Shown: in pieces, positions 31,404 through 40,469 of the stretch | Layout: each line of letters begins with the position of its first letter | Numbering within the stretch: the stretch's first letter is position 1 | Assembly (NCBI RefSeq): GCF_002025205.1 | Contig: NZ_CP019947.1 | Location: forward strand, 2,766,001 to 2,830,000 | Length of the DNA stretch: 64,000 nucleotides | Direction: 5' to 3' | Origin: Pseudomonas sp. CC6-YY-74 | GTDB lineage: Bacteria > Pseudomonadota > Gammaproteobacteria > Pseudomonadales > Pseudomonadaceae | Notes under the pieces: model-generated | Database searches by the model: none | The model's input: only the letters and a program-made list of their open reading frames with translations | Told to the model about the DNA's origin: nothing | Position numbers and translations under genes: made by a program

Positions 31404-31874
31404 TTATCGAGAGGCCCTGAACTGCGCCAAGCCCTTGGCCGCCTGACGGCGAATGGCGTTCTGCACCGGCGGCGCCCAACCCAGCAGCAGCCCTTTCATA
31501 CCCAAGGCCTGACGCGCCCAACGCCACAGGTCGAAATGGTCGCGGTGCTCGACGATCTTGCCGGCGCTAAAGACGAAGTGGGCATCGATGCGGTTGACCA
31601 CCGTATTGCCGGTCTGGCTGAACAGGTAGGTCGCCACCCACTGCGCACTGCCCTGCCGCTCGTCCGCCTGGACATGGTCGAAGGTCAGCGAAAAATTCTG
31701 CGCCCGCGCCGTCAACATGCGCCACATGTCCGCCGCTTCGCGGCCACGCAAATCCTCGAACACCGGGTCGCTGAAGCGTACATCCTCGGCATAGCACGCC
31801 GCCATGGCCTCGGCGTCACGCTGCTGGAAGGCCTGGTAGAAATGGCAGATGAGTTCGGCGTTGGGGTGATTCAT
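31404..31874 (-). CDS. NTF2-like (SnoaL-type) protein
   Basis: This 156-residue protein has the alpha+beta cone fold of the nuclear-transport-factor-2 superfamily. Visible features are the first helix H-F-Y-Q-A-F-Q-Q-R-D-A-E-A-M and the following C-Y-A-E-D-V-R-F-S-D-P-V-F. The last strand ends I-V-E-H-R-D-H-F-D-L-W-R-W-A. Such proteins are varied small-molecule binding or isomerase-like enzymes; no substrate can be named. The ATG at 31874 is used. It is divergent from the GlxA-type regulator gene. Confidence 0.82.
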   Translation of the reverse strand: MNHPNAELICHFYQAFQQRDAEAMAACYAEDVRFSDPVFEDLRGREAADMWRMLTARAQNFSLTFDHVQADERQGSAQWVATYLFSQTGNTVVNRIDAHFVFSAGKIVEHRDHFDLWRWARQALGMKGLLLGWAPPVQNAIRRQAAKGLAQFRASR

Positions 31875-32120
31875 GGGCACGACTCCAGAGGTGAGAGTGT
31901 CTCAGCGGTTGTGACAATATCGCGCGCCGTCGCGAGGCCGTCTCCAGGCGTTCGCGGCAAGGCGCGCTACGTGAAAAGCAGGGGGCGTTTGGAGGTGGCC
32001 GGAGTAGGCGAGCGTTGTTTCACAAGCGCTTAGTATTGCCGGCAAAGGGCTAGCTGGCGATTGGCGCGCACGCCAACTTTGTGTCAATAATCGCCACAAA
32101 CCAGCAATGACTCACTCGCC

Positions 32121-33074
32121 ATGTTCACCATCGCACTCTACGTCTGCCCGCAAACCGTCTGCTCCAGCCTGAGCATGGCCTGCGATGCTTTTGCCCTGGC
32201 CAACCGCCTGGCCGGCAAGCCTCTGTTCAAGCTGCAGCGTTTCAGCCTGGATGCCCAGCCGGTCGACCTCGACTTCGCGCGTATCCAGGTCGACGGCGGC
32301 CTGGCGCTGGCCGAACAGGCCGAGTTGCTGATACTGCCGGCCACCGGCAGCGCCATCGACCTGAGTCTTGCCGCCAATGCCGCCTTGCTGCCCTGGCTCG
32401 CGCAACGTCCGAGCAGCCAAGCAATCGCCAGCCTGTGCAGCAGCGCCTTCCTGCTCGGCGCCGCCGGTCTGCTTGATGGCCGTCGGGCCACCACCCATTG
32501 GGCATTGGCCAGCCAGTTCCGCCAGCGCTTCCCGCAGGTACGTTTGGAAATCGATGAACTGCTCTGCCACGACGGCAACCTACACAGCTCAGGCGGCGCC
32601 CACGCCGGACTGGATTTGTGCCTGTACCTGATTACCCGGCATGCCGGGGCGTGGCTCGCGCAGCAAGTCGCCAACGCGCTGGTGTTCGACACCCAACGCG
32701 GACGCCAGTCGAGGTTTGCCCCGCTGCTGCCGGCAAGCAGCGCCACTGACAGCCCTCTGGCCCCGCTGCTGCACTGGATGCAACAGCATCACGCCGAGTC
32801 AATCGACCTCAAGCGCTTGGCCGAGCAGGCCAATTGCTCGCCGCGCACCTTGTTGCGCCGCTTCAAGACCAGTACCGGGCTGACACCCAACGACTACCTG
32901 CAGCGCCTGCGCATCAGCGCCGCACAAAACGCCCTGCGCCAGCCCGCGCGCTCGCTGGAGCAGGTTGCCGAACAGGTCGGTTTTGCCGATCGGGCGACCT
33001 TTGCCAAGCTGTTCAAGCAGCTCTGCGGCGAACCTCCGGGCGCATTCCGCCGGCGCATACGCCAGGCGCCCTGA
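32121..33074 (+). CDS. GlxA-type AraC-family transcriptional regulator
   Basis: This is a 317-residue regulator. The N-terminal part (about residues 1-185) is a DJ-1/PfpI-like domain, with A-E-L-L-I-L-P-A-T-G and a L-C-S-S-A-F-L-L-G nucleophile-elbow-like segment. The C-terminal AraC DNA-binding domain (about 215-315) has two helix-turn-helix units: L-A-E-Q-A-N-C-S-P-R-T-L-L-R-R-F and V-A-E-Q-V-G-F-A-D-R-A-T-F-A-K-L-F. Effector and targets are unknown; the divergent NTF2-like gene is the closest candidate target, with 246 bases between starts. Confidence 0.9.
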   Translation: MFTIALYVCPQTVCSSLSMACDAFALANRLAGKPLFKLQRFSLDAQPVDLDFARIQVDGGLALAEQAELLILPATGSAIDLSLAANAALLPWLAQRPSSQAIASLCSSAFLLGAAGLLDGRRATTHWALASQFRQRFPQVRLEIDELLCHDGNLHSSGGAHAGLDLCLYLITRHAGAWLAQQVANALVFDTQRGRQSRFAPLLPASSATDSPLAPLLHWMQQHHAESIDLKRLAEQANCSPRTLLRRFKTSTGLTPNDYLQRLRISAAQNALRQPARSLEQVAEQVGFADRATFAKLFKQLCGEPPGAFRRRIRQAP

Positions 33075-33136
33075 ACGCCCGAATCGACAGGCGAGCATGG
33101 CCGGGACACTCATATTGGCGGCATTGAGCGCGCCGG

Positions 33137-34045
33137 TCAGCGCGCGTCGATTTGCTGCTGCAGGTTCTGGATCTGGCCTTGCAGGGTGCTGATATTGCGG
33201 GTCATCTGCGCACGGAAGGCATCGAACTCGGCCGTGTTGCTTTTCGCCGCCGGACGGTTGTCCAATTCGCTGCGCAACACCAGCAGATCCTGCTCCAGAC
33301 GGCCGATGGCCTGATTCGAATTGCCAGCCCTTTTCAGCGCCGCAATCTCGTCATTCAAGTTTTGCAGTTGCCCGTCGAGCTTGGCCGACCCGGTTTGCGC
33401 GGCTTTCAAGGATGCCTGCTCGGCTTGCAATGACGCCTGGGCTTTTTTCAGCGCGACCTGCTCACTGCTCAGGCTCTTCAGGCTGCCATCGAAGTTGCCG
33501 GTCGCGCCTTGCTGAGTCTTCAGCTCGGCTGCCAACTGCTCTATGCGCTTGTCCTGGCCGCTCTGCTGACCGGCCACGCCCTGCTGCTGCTTGCTCAGTT
33601 CGAGCAGTTTAGTTTCCAGCTGTTTGACTTGCAGCTTGAGCGATTCACTGCCGCTGGTGACCGTGGATTCGGTAGCCACTACCTTGCCGCTGATATCCTG
33701 GATACGCCCGGTAGCCTCCTCGCTGATACGCGCGAAGCTTTCCTGGGTGGCCACCAATTGCTGCTCCATCAGGCTGATCTGTTGAAAACTCCACCAGCCC
33801 AGCCCACAGAAGGCGATAGCCAGGGCGCCGACCAAGGCCCACAGCGCGCCAGTGCTGCCTGCCTTGGGGGCTTTGGGAGCTTTCGGGGCTTTGCCTGCTT
33901 TGGGCGCTTTGGGCGCATCCGCCGCGGCGCGGGATGGTGTCCGCGCGTCGGGCTCCTGGTGACCCGTATCCAAATAATCACGATCACTCTGATCGGTGGT
34001 CAGACTGGGCACATGATCGAGTTCGTCGTGGGCATCGTTACGCAT
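33137..34045 (-). CDS. Membrane-anchored coiled-coil protein with KAPKA repeats
   Basis: This is a 302-residue protein. After an acidic start, residues about 44-62 contain repeats of the type P-K-A / K-A-P-K-A, resembling the Lys-Pro-Ala repeats of AlgP-like proteins. A single membrane helix (about 68-86: L-W-A-L-V-G-A-L-A-I-A-F-C-G-L-G) follows, and then about 200 residues of periplasmic coiled coil rich in Q, L, S and E. The ATG at 34045 is preferred; an in-frame upstream start at 34168 adds basic sequence unlike the rest. Function unknown; it may act at the cell envelope. Confidence 0.82.
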   Translation of the reverse strand: MRNDAHDELDHVPSLTTDQSDRDYLDTGHQEPDARTPSRAAADAPKAPKAGKAPKAPKAPKAGSTGALWALVGALAIAFCGLGWWSFQQISLMEQQLVATQESFARISEEATGRIQDISGKVVATESTVTSGSESLKLQVKQLETKLLELSKQQQGVAGQQSGQDKRIEQLAAELKTQQGATGNFDGSLKSLSSEQVALKKAQASLQAEQASLKAAQTGSAKLDGQLQNLNDEIAALKRAGNSNQAIGRLEQDLLVLRSELDNRPAAKSNTAEFDAFRAQMTRNISTLQGQIQNLQQQIDAR

Positions 34046-34374
34046 GAGTAAACCTTTAGAAAACGCTGAAGACACGAAATTCCGGCCAGTATACCGGTTA
34101 GTGCGCAACGCTTCACCGGCGCGCCAAGCCAGTGCGACACGCACCGACGCAGAGCGCGGTACTGGCAAAGAGACCGCCTGCAGGGCGCACAGTTCCGCAT
34201 CATGTGGACTGGTATGCGCTTTGCATTAATTTATCAGCGCCGTCCTCACAGTGCCTGGGATCAGGGTTAATGGCGCTGGAGGCAGCGACCTGAACGGTTT
34301 CTACCGATAGAACGAGCTTCGTGTCCTTCAAGATGAGTGACACCCAGCCCACTCCAAGAACAGGGCTAAGGCAT
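34046..34374. other. 329-bp divergent intergenic region
   Basis: It separates the coiled-coil protein gene from a small hypothetical gene on the other strand. A TATACT box on the minus strand (plus-strand AGTATA at 34088-34093) may be a -10 element for the coiled-coil gene, but its -35 is poor. An AT-richer stretch at 34220-34234 may serve the small gene. No other gene is supported. Confidence 0.45.
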
Positions 34375-34692
34375 ATGGAACTGAACAGAGCAGTGTTGGA
34401 TTGCATGAAGAGTTTGCGCCGCAGGCTACGCGAGGAACTGGCGGTGGATATCCGTATGAGCCAGCCGGACGCGATCAGCACGATGCTCAGCGCCTGCCTG
34501 AGGTCGACCAGCGAAGAGACCCGCCAGCTCGGCCAGCTCCTCGCCCAGTACAGCGACCAGCCATTCAACCCCGCCAGCGATAGCCCTACGCCCCGCCTGC
34601 AGGCAGGCCATCCCCTGCCGGATCAAGATCCGCAGGCCAAGCCGGCGAGCGGTTCGCTGCGCATGTATCGCGGCCAGCGGGTCTACGCCTGA
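34375..34692 (+). CDS. Small hypothetical protein
   Basis: This is a 105-residue protein, starting M-E-L-N-R-A-V-L-D-C-M-K-S-L-R-R-R-L-R-E-E-L at the ATG at 34375, which has AAGG closely upstream. The N-terminal 60 residues are helical and strongly charged; the rest is proline-, serine- and aspartate-rich and looks unstructured. I do not recognise a family. It is convergent with the epimerase gene, 26 bases away. Confidence 0.6.
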   Translation: MELNRAVLDCMKSLRRRLREELAVDIRMSQPDAISTMLSACLRSTSEETRQLGQLLAQYSDQPFNPASDSPTPRLQAGHPLPDQDPQAKPASGSLRMYRGQRVYA

Positions 34693-34718
34693 GCGCCTTG
34701 AACCTGGGTTGAGAGCCT

Positions 34719-35711
34719 TCAGCCGGGATACTGGGCCTTCCACCACAGGCAGAACTCATCCAGCGCCGTCCACAGGCTGACCTGCGGCGCATAGTCCAAG
34801 TATTCGCCCGCACGGCTGATATCCAGAGAAAAATCCTTGGCCATCAGCGCCACCCCCAGGCGAAACAGGGTGGGTTCGGGGCGGCCAGGCAGCAGCGTGC
34901 ACAGCCCTTCGTTGAGCGTCGCGGCGCCATAAGCCAGGGCGTAGGGCAGATGCCGGGTCACCGGCGGCAGCTCGAGCTGGCGCAACACATAGTTGACCGC
35001 GTCCCACAGCGGCACCGGTGCGCCATTGCTGATGTTGTAGGCCTTGCCCAGCGCCGGCGCGGCGGCCAGCAAGCAGCTGAACAAGGCGTCATTGAGGTTC
35101 TGCATGCTGGTGAAGTCGACCCGATTCAGGCCGTTGCCGACAATCGACAGGCGTCCCTTGCGCTGCATATTGATCAGCCGGGGAAAGAGACTGGTATCGC
35201 CGGCCCCCGTGACCGAGCGCGGACGCAAGGCCAGCACCTCGAGACCGAATTCCTGGGCGCCGAACACCTGCTGTTCGGCCAGGTACTTGGTCTTGCCGTA
35301 ATGATCGAAGAAATGCTTGGGCACCTGCTCTTCCTTGATCGCCACGTGCGACTGGCCATCGAAATAGATCGACGGCGAGGAGAGGTGCACCAGCCGCCGC
35401 ACGTGCTGTTTCAAGCAGCCTTCGACCACGTTCTCGGTAACCACCACATTGGCCTGATGGAACTGCTGATAGTTGCCCCAGAAGCCCACGGCGCCGGCGC
35501 AGTGCACCACCGCCTCGACGTCATGACAGAGCCGCTGCACCAGCTCGGGGTCGGACAAGTCGCCCTGGATGAACTCGGCGCCGCGCTTGACCAAGTGCTC
35601 CACTCCCTCTGCGCGGCGACCATTGACCCGCACGCTCAAGCCCTGTTCCAAGGCAAAGCGGGCGAAGCGTCCGCCGATAAAGCCACTTGCACCGGTAACC
35701 AGAATCTTCAT
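34719..35711 (-). CDS. NAD-dependent epimerase/dehydratase family oxidoreductase
   Basis: This is a 330-residue extended short-chain dehydrogenase. The cofactor-binding motif G-A-S-G-F-I-G (about residues 7-13) opens the Rossmann fold. The catalytic Y-G-K-T-K (Y-x-x-x-K) is in D-H-Y-G-K-T-K-Y-L-A-E, and the active-site serine is in H-L-S-S-P-S-I-Y. It resembles 3-beta-hydroxysteroid dehydrogenase / OleD-like reductases. ATG at 35711 starts M-K-I-L-V-T-G, the usual beginning; an in-frame start upstream at 35849 is unlikely. Substrate unknown. Confidence 0.88.
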   Translation of the reverse strand: MKILVTGASGFIGGRFARFALEQGLSVRVNGRRAEGVEHLVKRGAEFIQGDLSDPELVQRLCHDVEAVVHCAGAVGFWGNYQQFHQANVVVTENVVEGCLKQHVRRLVHLSSPSIYFDGQSHVAIKEEQVPKHFFDHYGKTKYLAEQQVFGAQEFGLEVLALRPRSVTGAGDTSLFPRLINMQRKGRLSIVGNGLNRVDFTSMQNLNDALFSCLLAAAPALGKAYNISNGAPVPLWDAVNYVLRQLELPPVTRHLPYALAYGAATLNEGLCTLLPGRPEPTLFRLGVALMAKDFSLDISRAGEYLDYAPQVSLWTALDEFCLWWKAQYPG

Positions 35712-35888
35712 CACCACTCCATGCCGTACTTGACCGTCTGCGCACTCTAACAGTGCCGACGCTGGCTCGCCGTGTCGCAACTCGCCAGAACAGCGACCGG
35801 GCGAACCAGGCGGCTGCCCTCTGGATAGACGCCAGCCGGAATATAGCAACTACGCTGTTATGCAGCGCATCCCCCACAGGAGTCAGGC

Positions 35889-36947
35889 ATGACCACGAGC
35901 AACTGGATGATCTACGGCGCCAACGGTTACACCGGCCACCTGCTGGCCGCCGAAGCGCAACGCCAAGGCCTGACGCCGATTCTGGCCGGACGCAACCCGG
36001 CGGCGGTGCATGCCCTGGGCAGCCTGCTGGGCCTGGAATGCCGGATATTCGACATTGGCCAGCCCGAGCGCGCTCGCGAGGCACTGGCCGACGTGGCGCT
36101 GGTCGCCCACTGCGCCGGGCCTTTTTCCGCCACCAGCGCACCGATGCTCGATGCCTGCCTGGCCAGCGCGACCCATTATGTCGATATCACCGGCGAGATC
36201 GGCGTGTTCGAAGCGGCTCACGGCCGTGACCGGCAAGCCCGGGAGGCCGGACTGGCGGTCTGCCCCGGCGTTGGCTTCGACGTCATCCCCAGCGATTGCC
36301 TGGCCGCCTGCCTGCACCAGGCGCTGCCCGATGCCAGCCATCTGGCACTCGGTTTCGACACGGCCAGCGGGCTATCGCCGGGCACCGCGAAAACCACGCT
36401 GGAAGGCTTCAAGTTCGGCGGCAAGGTGCGCCGCGCGGGCATCATCACCGATGTACCGCTGGGCTATAGGCGCCGCCAGATCAACTTCGGCCGCGGCGTG
36501 AAATCCGCGGTTAGCATTCCCTGGGGCGACGTGGCGACTGCCTATTACTCGACCGGCATCGACAACATCGAGGTCTACCTGTCTACCCCGCCGGCCCTGG
36601 CCATCGGCATGCGCCTGCTCGACCCGCTGCGCCCGCTGCTCGGCCTGAATGCCGTCCAGCACTGGCTCAAGCGCCTGGTCGACAAGCGCGTAGCGGGTCC
36701 CGACCAGGCCACCCGCGAACAGCAGCGCACCTGGCTGTGGGGCGAGGCACGCAACGCCGCTGGCGAGATGAAAACCGCCCGTCTGGAAACAGCCAATGGC
36801 TATGAGGTGACCGTGCATGGCGTGCTGCTGGCGGTGCGTCACCTGCTCGCCTACAGCGGCCCTGGCGGCTATTTCACGCCCTCGCAACTACTCGGCGCAC
36901 GCTGCGTAGAACAGCTACCGGGGTCGGGCAAGATTCTGCTGTCCTGA
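35889..36947 (+). CDS. Saccharopine dehydrogenase-like oxidoreductase
   Basis: This 352-residue protein has an N-terminal Rossmann fold, with the nucleotide-binding pattern Y-G-A-N-G-Y-T-G-H-L (residues 9-18), followed by L-A-G-R-N. The V-D-I-T-G-E and the C-P-G-V-G-F-D-V-I-P-S-D segments (about residues 98-140) are typical of trans-acting enoyl reductase / saccharopine dehydrogenase-like proteins. CAGGAG upstream supports the start. Lysine pathway genes are absent here, so the saccharopine name reflects fold only. It is divergent from the epimerase gene. Confidence 0.86.
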   Translation: MTTSNWMIYGANGYTGHLLAAEAQRQGLTPILAGRNPAAVHALGSLLGLECRIFDIGQPERAREALADVALVAHCAGPFSATSAPMLDACLASATHYVDITGEIGVFEAAHGRDRQAREAGLAVCPGVGFDVIPSDCLAACLHQALPDASHLALGFDTASGLSPGTAKTTLEGFKFGGKVRRAGIITDVPLGYRRRQINFGRGVKSAVSIPWGDVATAYYSTGIDNIEVYLSTPPALAIGMRLLDPLRPLLGLNAVQHWLKRLVDKRVAGPDQATREQQRTWLWGEARNAAGEMKTARLETANGYEVTVHGVLLAVRHLLAYSGPGGYFTPSQLLGARCVEQLPGSGKILLS

Positions 36948-37230
36948 CGCTGTCGCTGTGGCCGCGAGCGCGGCCTAGGATGGCTGACGCTTTACCCATC
37001 CATCCATCAATAACGAGGGTGGATGAAAAGGCGCCAGCCCCACAGCTCTCGTAGCCCAATAAAGCGTGAATGCGCTGCGATCCGGACGGGCCATCCAGGG
37101 TTGCGCTGGCGCTTATCCAGACTACGAAACCGGCGCCGCAAGGCGTTGAGCGACGCCCGGCCCCGTACTTCAGCCCACCGTTAGGCAAACCGGGCTAGCT
37201 GAGCTGAAGCGGATCGCCGCCCGGCGCGGC

Positions 37231-38136
37231 CTAGCCAACGGATTGACCCGCGGGCACCAGACACTCGCCGGCCGCCTTGCGCAAATGATCGGTCAGCCGA
37301 TTGAGCAGCTCGCCGCCGTTGCGCCAGTGATGCCAGTACAGCGGCACATCGACCGGCCGATCGGCGATCAGCTCGACCAACTCGCCACGGGCCAGCTCAT
37401 TCAACACCTGCTGTTCCGGCATCAGGCCCCAACCAAGGCCACTCTGGGTCATGCGAATAAAACCCTCGGACGACGGGCACAGATGATGCAAAAAGCCACC
37501 CTCGACGCCAAGTTCAGCCAGGTAGCGATGCTGCAACAGGTCATCCGGGCCAAACACGATGCCCGGCACCCGGGTCAGCGCTGCCGGCGTGACGCCCTGG
37601 GGGAAATGCCGGGCAATGAATCCCGGACTGGCCAACGCACGGTAACGCATGGCGCCAAGGGCCTGGCTACGCGCCCCTGCCACCGGCCGGTCCGTGGCAC
37701 ATACACAAGCCGCTACATCACCGGCGCGCATGCGCTTCAGGCCGACGTCCTGATCCTCCACCAGCAATTCCAGCAACAGCCGGTGCTCGGCGCAAAACTC
37801 GCCCACGGCAGCGGCCCACCAGGTCGCCAGACTGTCGGCATTCAAGGCGATGCGCAGGCGCTCGGGTACCCCGCCTGCGTCTAGCGCCGGCACCTGATCC
37901 TGCACATCGCGCTCGAGCAGACGCACCTGCTGCACATGATTGAGCAGGCGCCGGCCGATCTCGGTGGGCGTCGGCGGCGTGGCACGCACTAGCACCGGCT
38001 GGCCAACCCGCGCTTCGAGCAGCTTGATCCGCTGCGACACCGCCGATTGCGACAAGCCCAGCAGCTGGGCGGCGCGCTCGAAACCGGCCTGCTCCACCAC
38101 CGCCGCCAGAGCGGCCAACAACTTGTAGTCGAACAA
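37231..38136 (-). CDS. argP: LysR-type regulator ArgP (IciA)
   Basis: This 301-residue LysR-family regulator senses lysine or arginine and activates the exporter argO. The N-terminal helix-turn-helix is in G-F-E-R-A-A-Q-L-L-G-L-S-Q-S-A-V-S-Q-R-I (about residues 18-37). The start codon is TTG at 38136, with AGGA 8 bases upstream, giving the family's M-F-D-Y-K-L-L-A-A-L. It is divergent from the ACT-domain and argO genes, the natural arrangement for its regulation. Confidence 0.93.
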   Translation of the reverse strand: MFDYKLLAALAAVVEQAGFERAAQLLGLSQSAVSQRIKLLEARVGQPVLVRATPPTPTEIGRRLLNHVQQVRLLERDVQDQVPALDAGGVPERLRIALNADSLATWWAAAVGEFCAEHRLLLELLVEDQDVGLKRMRAGDVAACVCATDRPVAGARSQALGAMRYRALASPGFIARHFPQGVTPAALTRVPGIVFGPDDLLQHRYLAELGVEGGFLHHLCPSSEGFIRMTQSGLGWGLMPEQQVLNELARGELVELIADRPVDVPLYWHHWRNGGELLNRLTDHLRKAAGECLVPAGQSVG

Positions 38137-38234
38137 ATCAATTTTCCTAATGAGAGATCAGCATAATTTGTTTCTCTTATACAACCAGGCGCAACAGACT
38201 GGCTACCTCCCCACCCTGCAACAAGGACATCATC
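38137..38234. promoter_or_regulatory. Divergent argP - ACT/argO control region
   Basis: These 98 bases separate divergent starts. The region is AT-richer than the surroundings, with CATAATTTGTTTCTCTTATA near 38162. ArgP is known to bind just upstream of argO, so this is the likely binding area; I cannot mark the exact operator. Confidence 0.45.
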
Positions 38235-38636
38235 ATGGCCGGCGAGACCGCGCTCCCCACCCTGCTACGCAGCATGAGCCCAATCCTGAACGACGGCGAC
38301 TACGTGTTCTGCTGTCTGGCCGATGCCACGCCACCGGCCGACCTGCAACCACTCGGCAGTTTCCGCGAGCGCGAGGGCCTGAGCCTGATCCTGCCGCGCC
38401 AGCAGGCCGAGCGGCTGGGCCTGGAGTTCGACTATATCGCCGCCTGGATCACCCTCGAGGTGCACTCGGCGCTCGCCGCAGTCGGCCTCACCGCCGCGGT
38501 GGCTACCGCCCTGGCCGCCCATGGCATCAGCTGCAACGTGATCGCCGGCTACCACCACGACCACTTGTTCGTCGCCCAAGCCGATGGCCAACGCGCCGTG
38601 ACGGTGCTGCAACAACTGGCCAAGCAGACGGAGTGA
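38235..38636 (+). CDS. ACT-domain protein upstream of argO
   Basis: This 133-residue protein consists of two ACT-like halves. The first half has the L-G-S-F-R-E-R-E-G-L-S-L-I-L pattern; the second contains H-S-A-L-A-A-V-G-L-T-A-A-V-A-T-A-L-A-A-H-G-I-S-C-N-V-I-A-G. ACT domains bind amino acids. Co-location with argO (5-base gap) and divergent argP suggests it senses basic amino acids for export, but this is inference. An annotated ACT protein is also found here in P. aeruginosa, as I recall. Confidence 0.88.
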   Translation: MAGETALPTLLRSMSPILNDGDYVFCCLADATPPADLQPLGSFREREGLSLILPRQQAERLGLEFDYIAAWITLEVHSALAAVGLTAAVATALAAHGISCNVIAGYHHDHLFVAQADGQRAVTVLQQLAKQTE

Positions 38637-38641
38637 CTATC

Positions 38642-39250
38642 ATGTGGCAGAGCTATATCAATGGTTTGCTGGTCGCCGCCGGGCTGATCATCGCGCTCGG
38701 CGCGCAGAACGCCTTCGTTCTCGCGCAAAGCCTGCGCCGCGAACATCACCTACCCGTGGCCTTGCTCTGCGTGACCTGCGATGCCCTGCTGGTGACCGCC
38801 GGAGTGTTCGGCCTGGCTGCGCTGCTGGCGCAGAACCCGCTGCTACTGGGTGTCGCCCGCTGGGGCGGCGCGGCCTTCCTGCTCTGGTATGGCGCCCAGG
38901 CCCTGCTGCGCGCTTGCCGGCCGCAGGGTCTGGAACAAAGGGCAGCCGCCCCGCGCTCGCTACGCACCGTATTACTCGCCGCCCTGGCGGTGACCCTGCT
39001 CAACCCCCATGTGTACCTCGATACCGTGCTGTTGATCGGCTCGCTCGGCGCCCAGCAGAGTGTGCCCGGAGCCTATGCCATGGGCGCTGCCAGTGCCTCG
39101 TTGATCTGGTTCCTCAGCCTCGCGCTCGGCGCCGCCTGGCTGGCCCCGCAATTGGCACGACCGCTAACCTGGCGCCTGATCGATCTGGCCGTGGCCTTGA
39201 TGATGTTTACTATCGCCTGGCAGTTGCTGGCCGCTCCCGCCGCCGCCTGA
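38642..39250 (+). CDS. argO: LysE/ArgO-family amino-acid exporter
   Basis: This 202-residue inner-membrane protein with six hydrophobic segments belongs to the LysE family. Its start is M-W-Q-S-Y-I-N-G-L, and the first helix carries the conserved A-L-G-A-Q-N-A-F-V-L. The later L-L-N-P-H-V-Y-L-D-T motif is the other hallmark. It probably exports arginine and/or lysine under ArgP control. It lies 5 bases after the ACT-domain gene, so they are one operon. The reading frame is open upstream inside the ACT gene; the ATG at 38642 is used. Confidence 0.93.
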   Translation: MWQSYINGLLVAAGLIIALGAQNAFVLAQSLRREHHLPVALLCVTCDALLVTAGVFGLAALLAQNPLLLGVARWGGAAFLLWYGAQALLRACRPQGLEQRAAAPRSLRTVLLAALAVTLLNPHVYLDTVLLIGSLGAQQSVPGAYAMGAASASLIWFLSLALGAAWLAPQLARPLTWRLIDLAVALMMFTIAWQLLAAPAAA

Positions 39251-39438
39251 GTCACTTGCCCGACAAGCCCGGGGTAGCTGCTTCAAGTTGGTTTCCCACA
39301 CAGTTCCCGTGTGTTTAAGCCGCGGACCCAGTGCTATGCTTCTGGACTCGCGGCGCAAAGAGATAACTCCCGCCGCAGATATGGCCGCCCGTGATCGGCT
39401 TCGCGAACACCGCACCTGACCTGATTAGGAGATCAACC

Positions 39439-40020
39439 ATGGCTTTCGAATTGCCGCCACTGCCGTACGCACATGACGCTCTGCAGCCGCATATTTCCCA
39501 GGAAACCCTGGAATTCCACCACGACAAGCACCACAACACCTATGTCGTGAACCTGAACAACCTGGTGCCTGGCACCGAGTTCGAAGGCAAAACCCTGGAA
39601 GAGATCGTCAAGACCTCTTCCGGCGGCATCTTCAACAACGCCGCTCAAGTCTGGAACCACACGTTCTACTGGAACTGCATGAAGCCCAACGGCGGCGGTC
39701 AACCGACTGGCGCCCTGGCCGACGCGATCAACGCGGCCTTTGGTTCCTTCGACAAGTTCAAGGAAGAGTTCAGCAAAGTATCCATCGGCACCTTCGGTTC
39801 CGGCTGGGGCTGGCTGGTGAAGAAAGCCGACGGCTCCCTGGCCCTGGCCAGCACCATCGGTGCCGGCAACCCGCTGACCAGCGGCGACACTCCGCTGCTG
39901 ACCTGCGACGTATGGGAACACGCCTACTACATCGACTACCGCAACGTGCGGCCGAAGTACGTCGAAGCGTTCTGGAACCTGGTCAACTGGGACTTCGTAG
40001 CGAACAACTACGCAGCCTGA
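39439..40020 (+). CDS. sodB: Iron superoxide dismutase
   Basis: This 193-residue cytosolic enzyme converts superoxide into oxygen and peroxide. The four metal ligands are in place: H27, H74, D157 and H161. The active-site Q70 in A-A-Q-V-W-N-H is typical of iron rather than manganese enzymes. TAGGAG 9 bases upstream fixes the start. It is monocistronic and followed by a textbook terminator. It sits immediately before bifA, as I recall in P. aeruginosa. Confidence 0.97.
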   Translation: MAFELPPLPYAHDALQPHISQETLEFHHDKHHNTYVVNLNNLVPGTEFEGKTLEEIVKTSSGGIFNNAAQVWNHTFYWNCMKPNGGGQPTGALADAINAAFGSFDKFKEEFSKVSIGTFGSGWGWLVKKADGSLALASTIGAGNPLTSGDTPLLTCDVWEHAYYIDYRNVRPKYVEAFWNLVNWDFVANNYAA

Positions 40021-40469
40021 GACCTGCCATTGCGCGAGCCCCAGGGCCCGCGCAGGTAATGAAAAAGCCCGGCTGATCAGCCGGGCTTTTTACTTTCCAC
40101 GGCGCGCCGCACAACCGCGTCACACCCCCAGCCAACCCCGATGCGGGGAGCACCACCCGCACCTCGCCGCCATACCTGAAAACAGGGTAGGATCAATGCC
40201 GGACTCGACATGCTGAGCATGCCGGACGACGATTCGTGGAGCAGGCCGCGACGCAGTGGTCAGTGAAATAAATCAGCAGATAGCGCTCAAGTACTCAGCC
40301 CTTCGCACCGACATACTGGAGAGGCTGCCAACGCCCTGCGGCAGCCGTGCCAGCGCGGCTCACCCGGTAGACTGTTGCGTATTGATGTAATGGCCCTTTG
40401 ACGTCAACCGCGAGGTTGCTAATACTCACACCGGTCTGACGCCTCTGGCATCGAACAAGGAACCGCCAT
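40021..40469. other. 449-bp region between sodB and bifA
   Basis: It holds the sodB terminator at its left end (40062-40091). A short inverted repeat sits near 40201 (CCGGACTCGACATGCTGAGCATGCCGG-like). The right end probably contains the bifA promoter; I see no convincing -35/-10 pair. No gene is supported. Confidence 0.5.
40062..40091 (+). terminator. Rho-independent terminator of sodB
   Basis: A perfect 13-bp stem, AAAAAGCCCGGCT / AGCCGGGCTTTTT (40062-40074 with 40079-40091), closes a 4-base loop and ends in T residues, 42 bases after the sodB stop. The symmetry (A run before, T run after) would allow it to work on both strands. Confidence 0.93.

Noticed and set aside
33137..34168. The upstream start at 34168 for the coiled-coil protein
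   Set aside because: The added 41 residues are basic and unlike the acidic, repeat-containing start; the ATG at 34045 is more natural.
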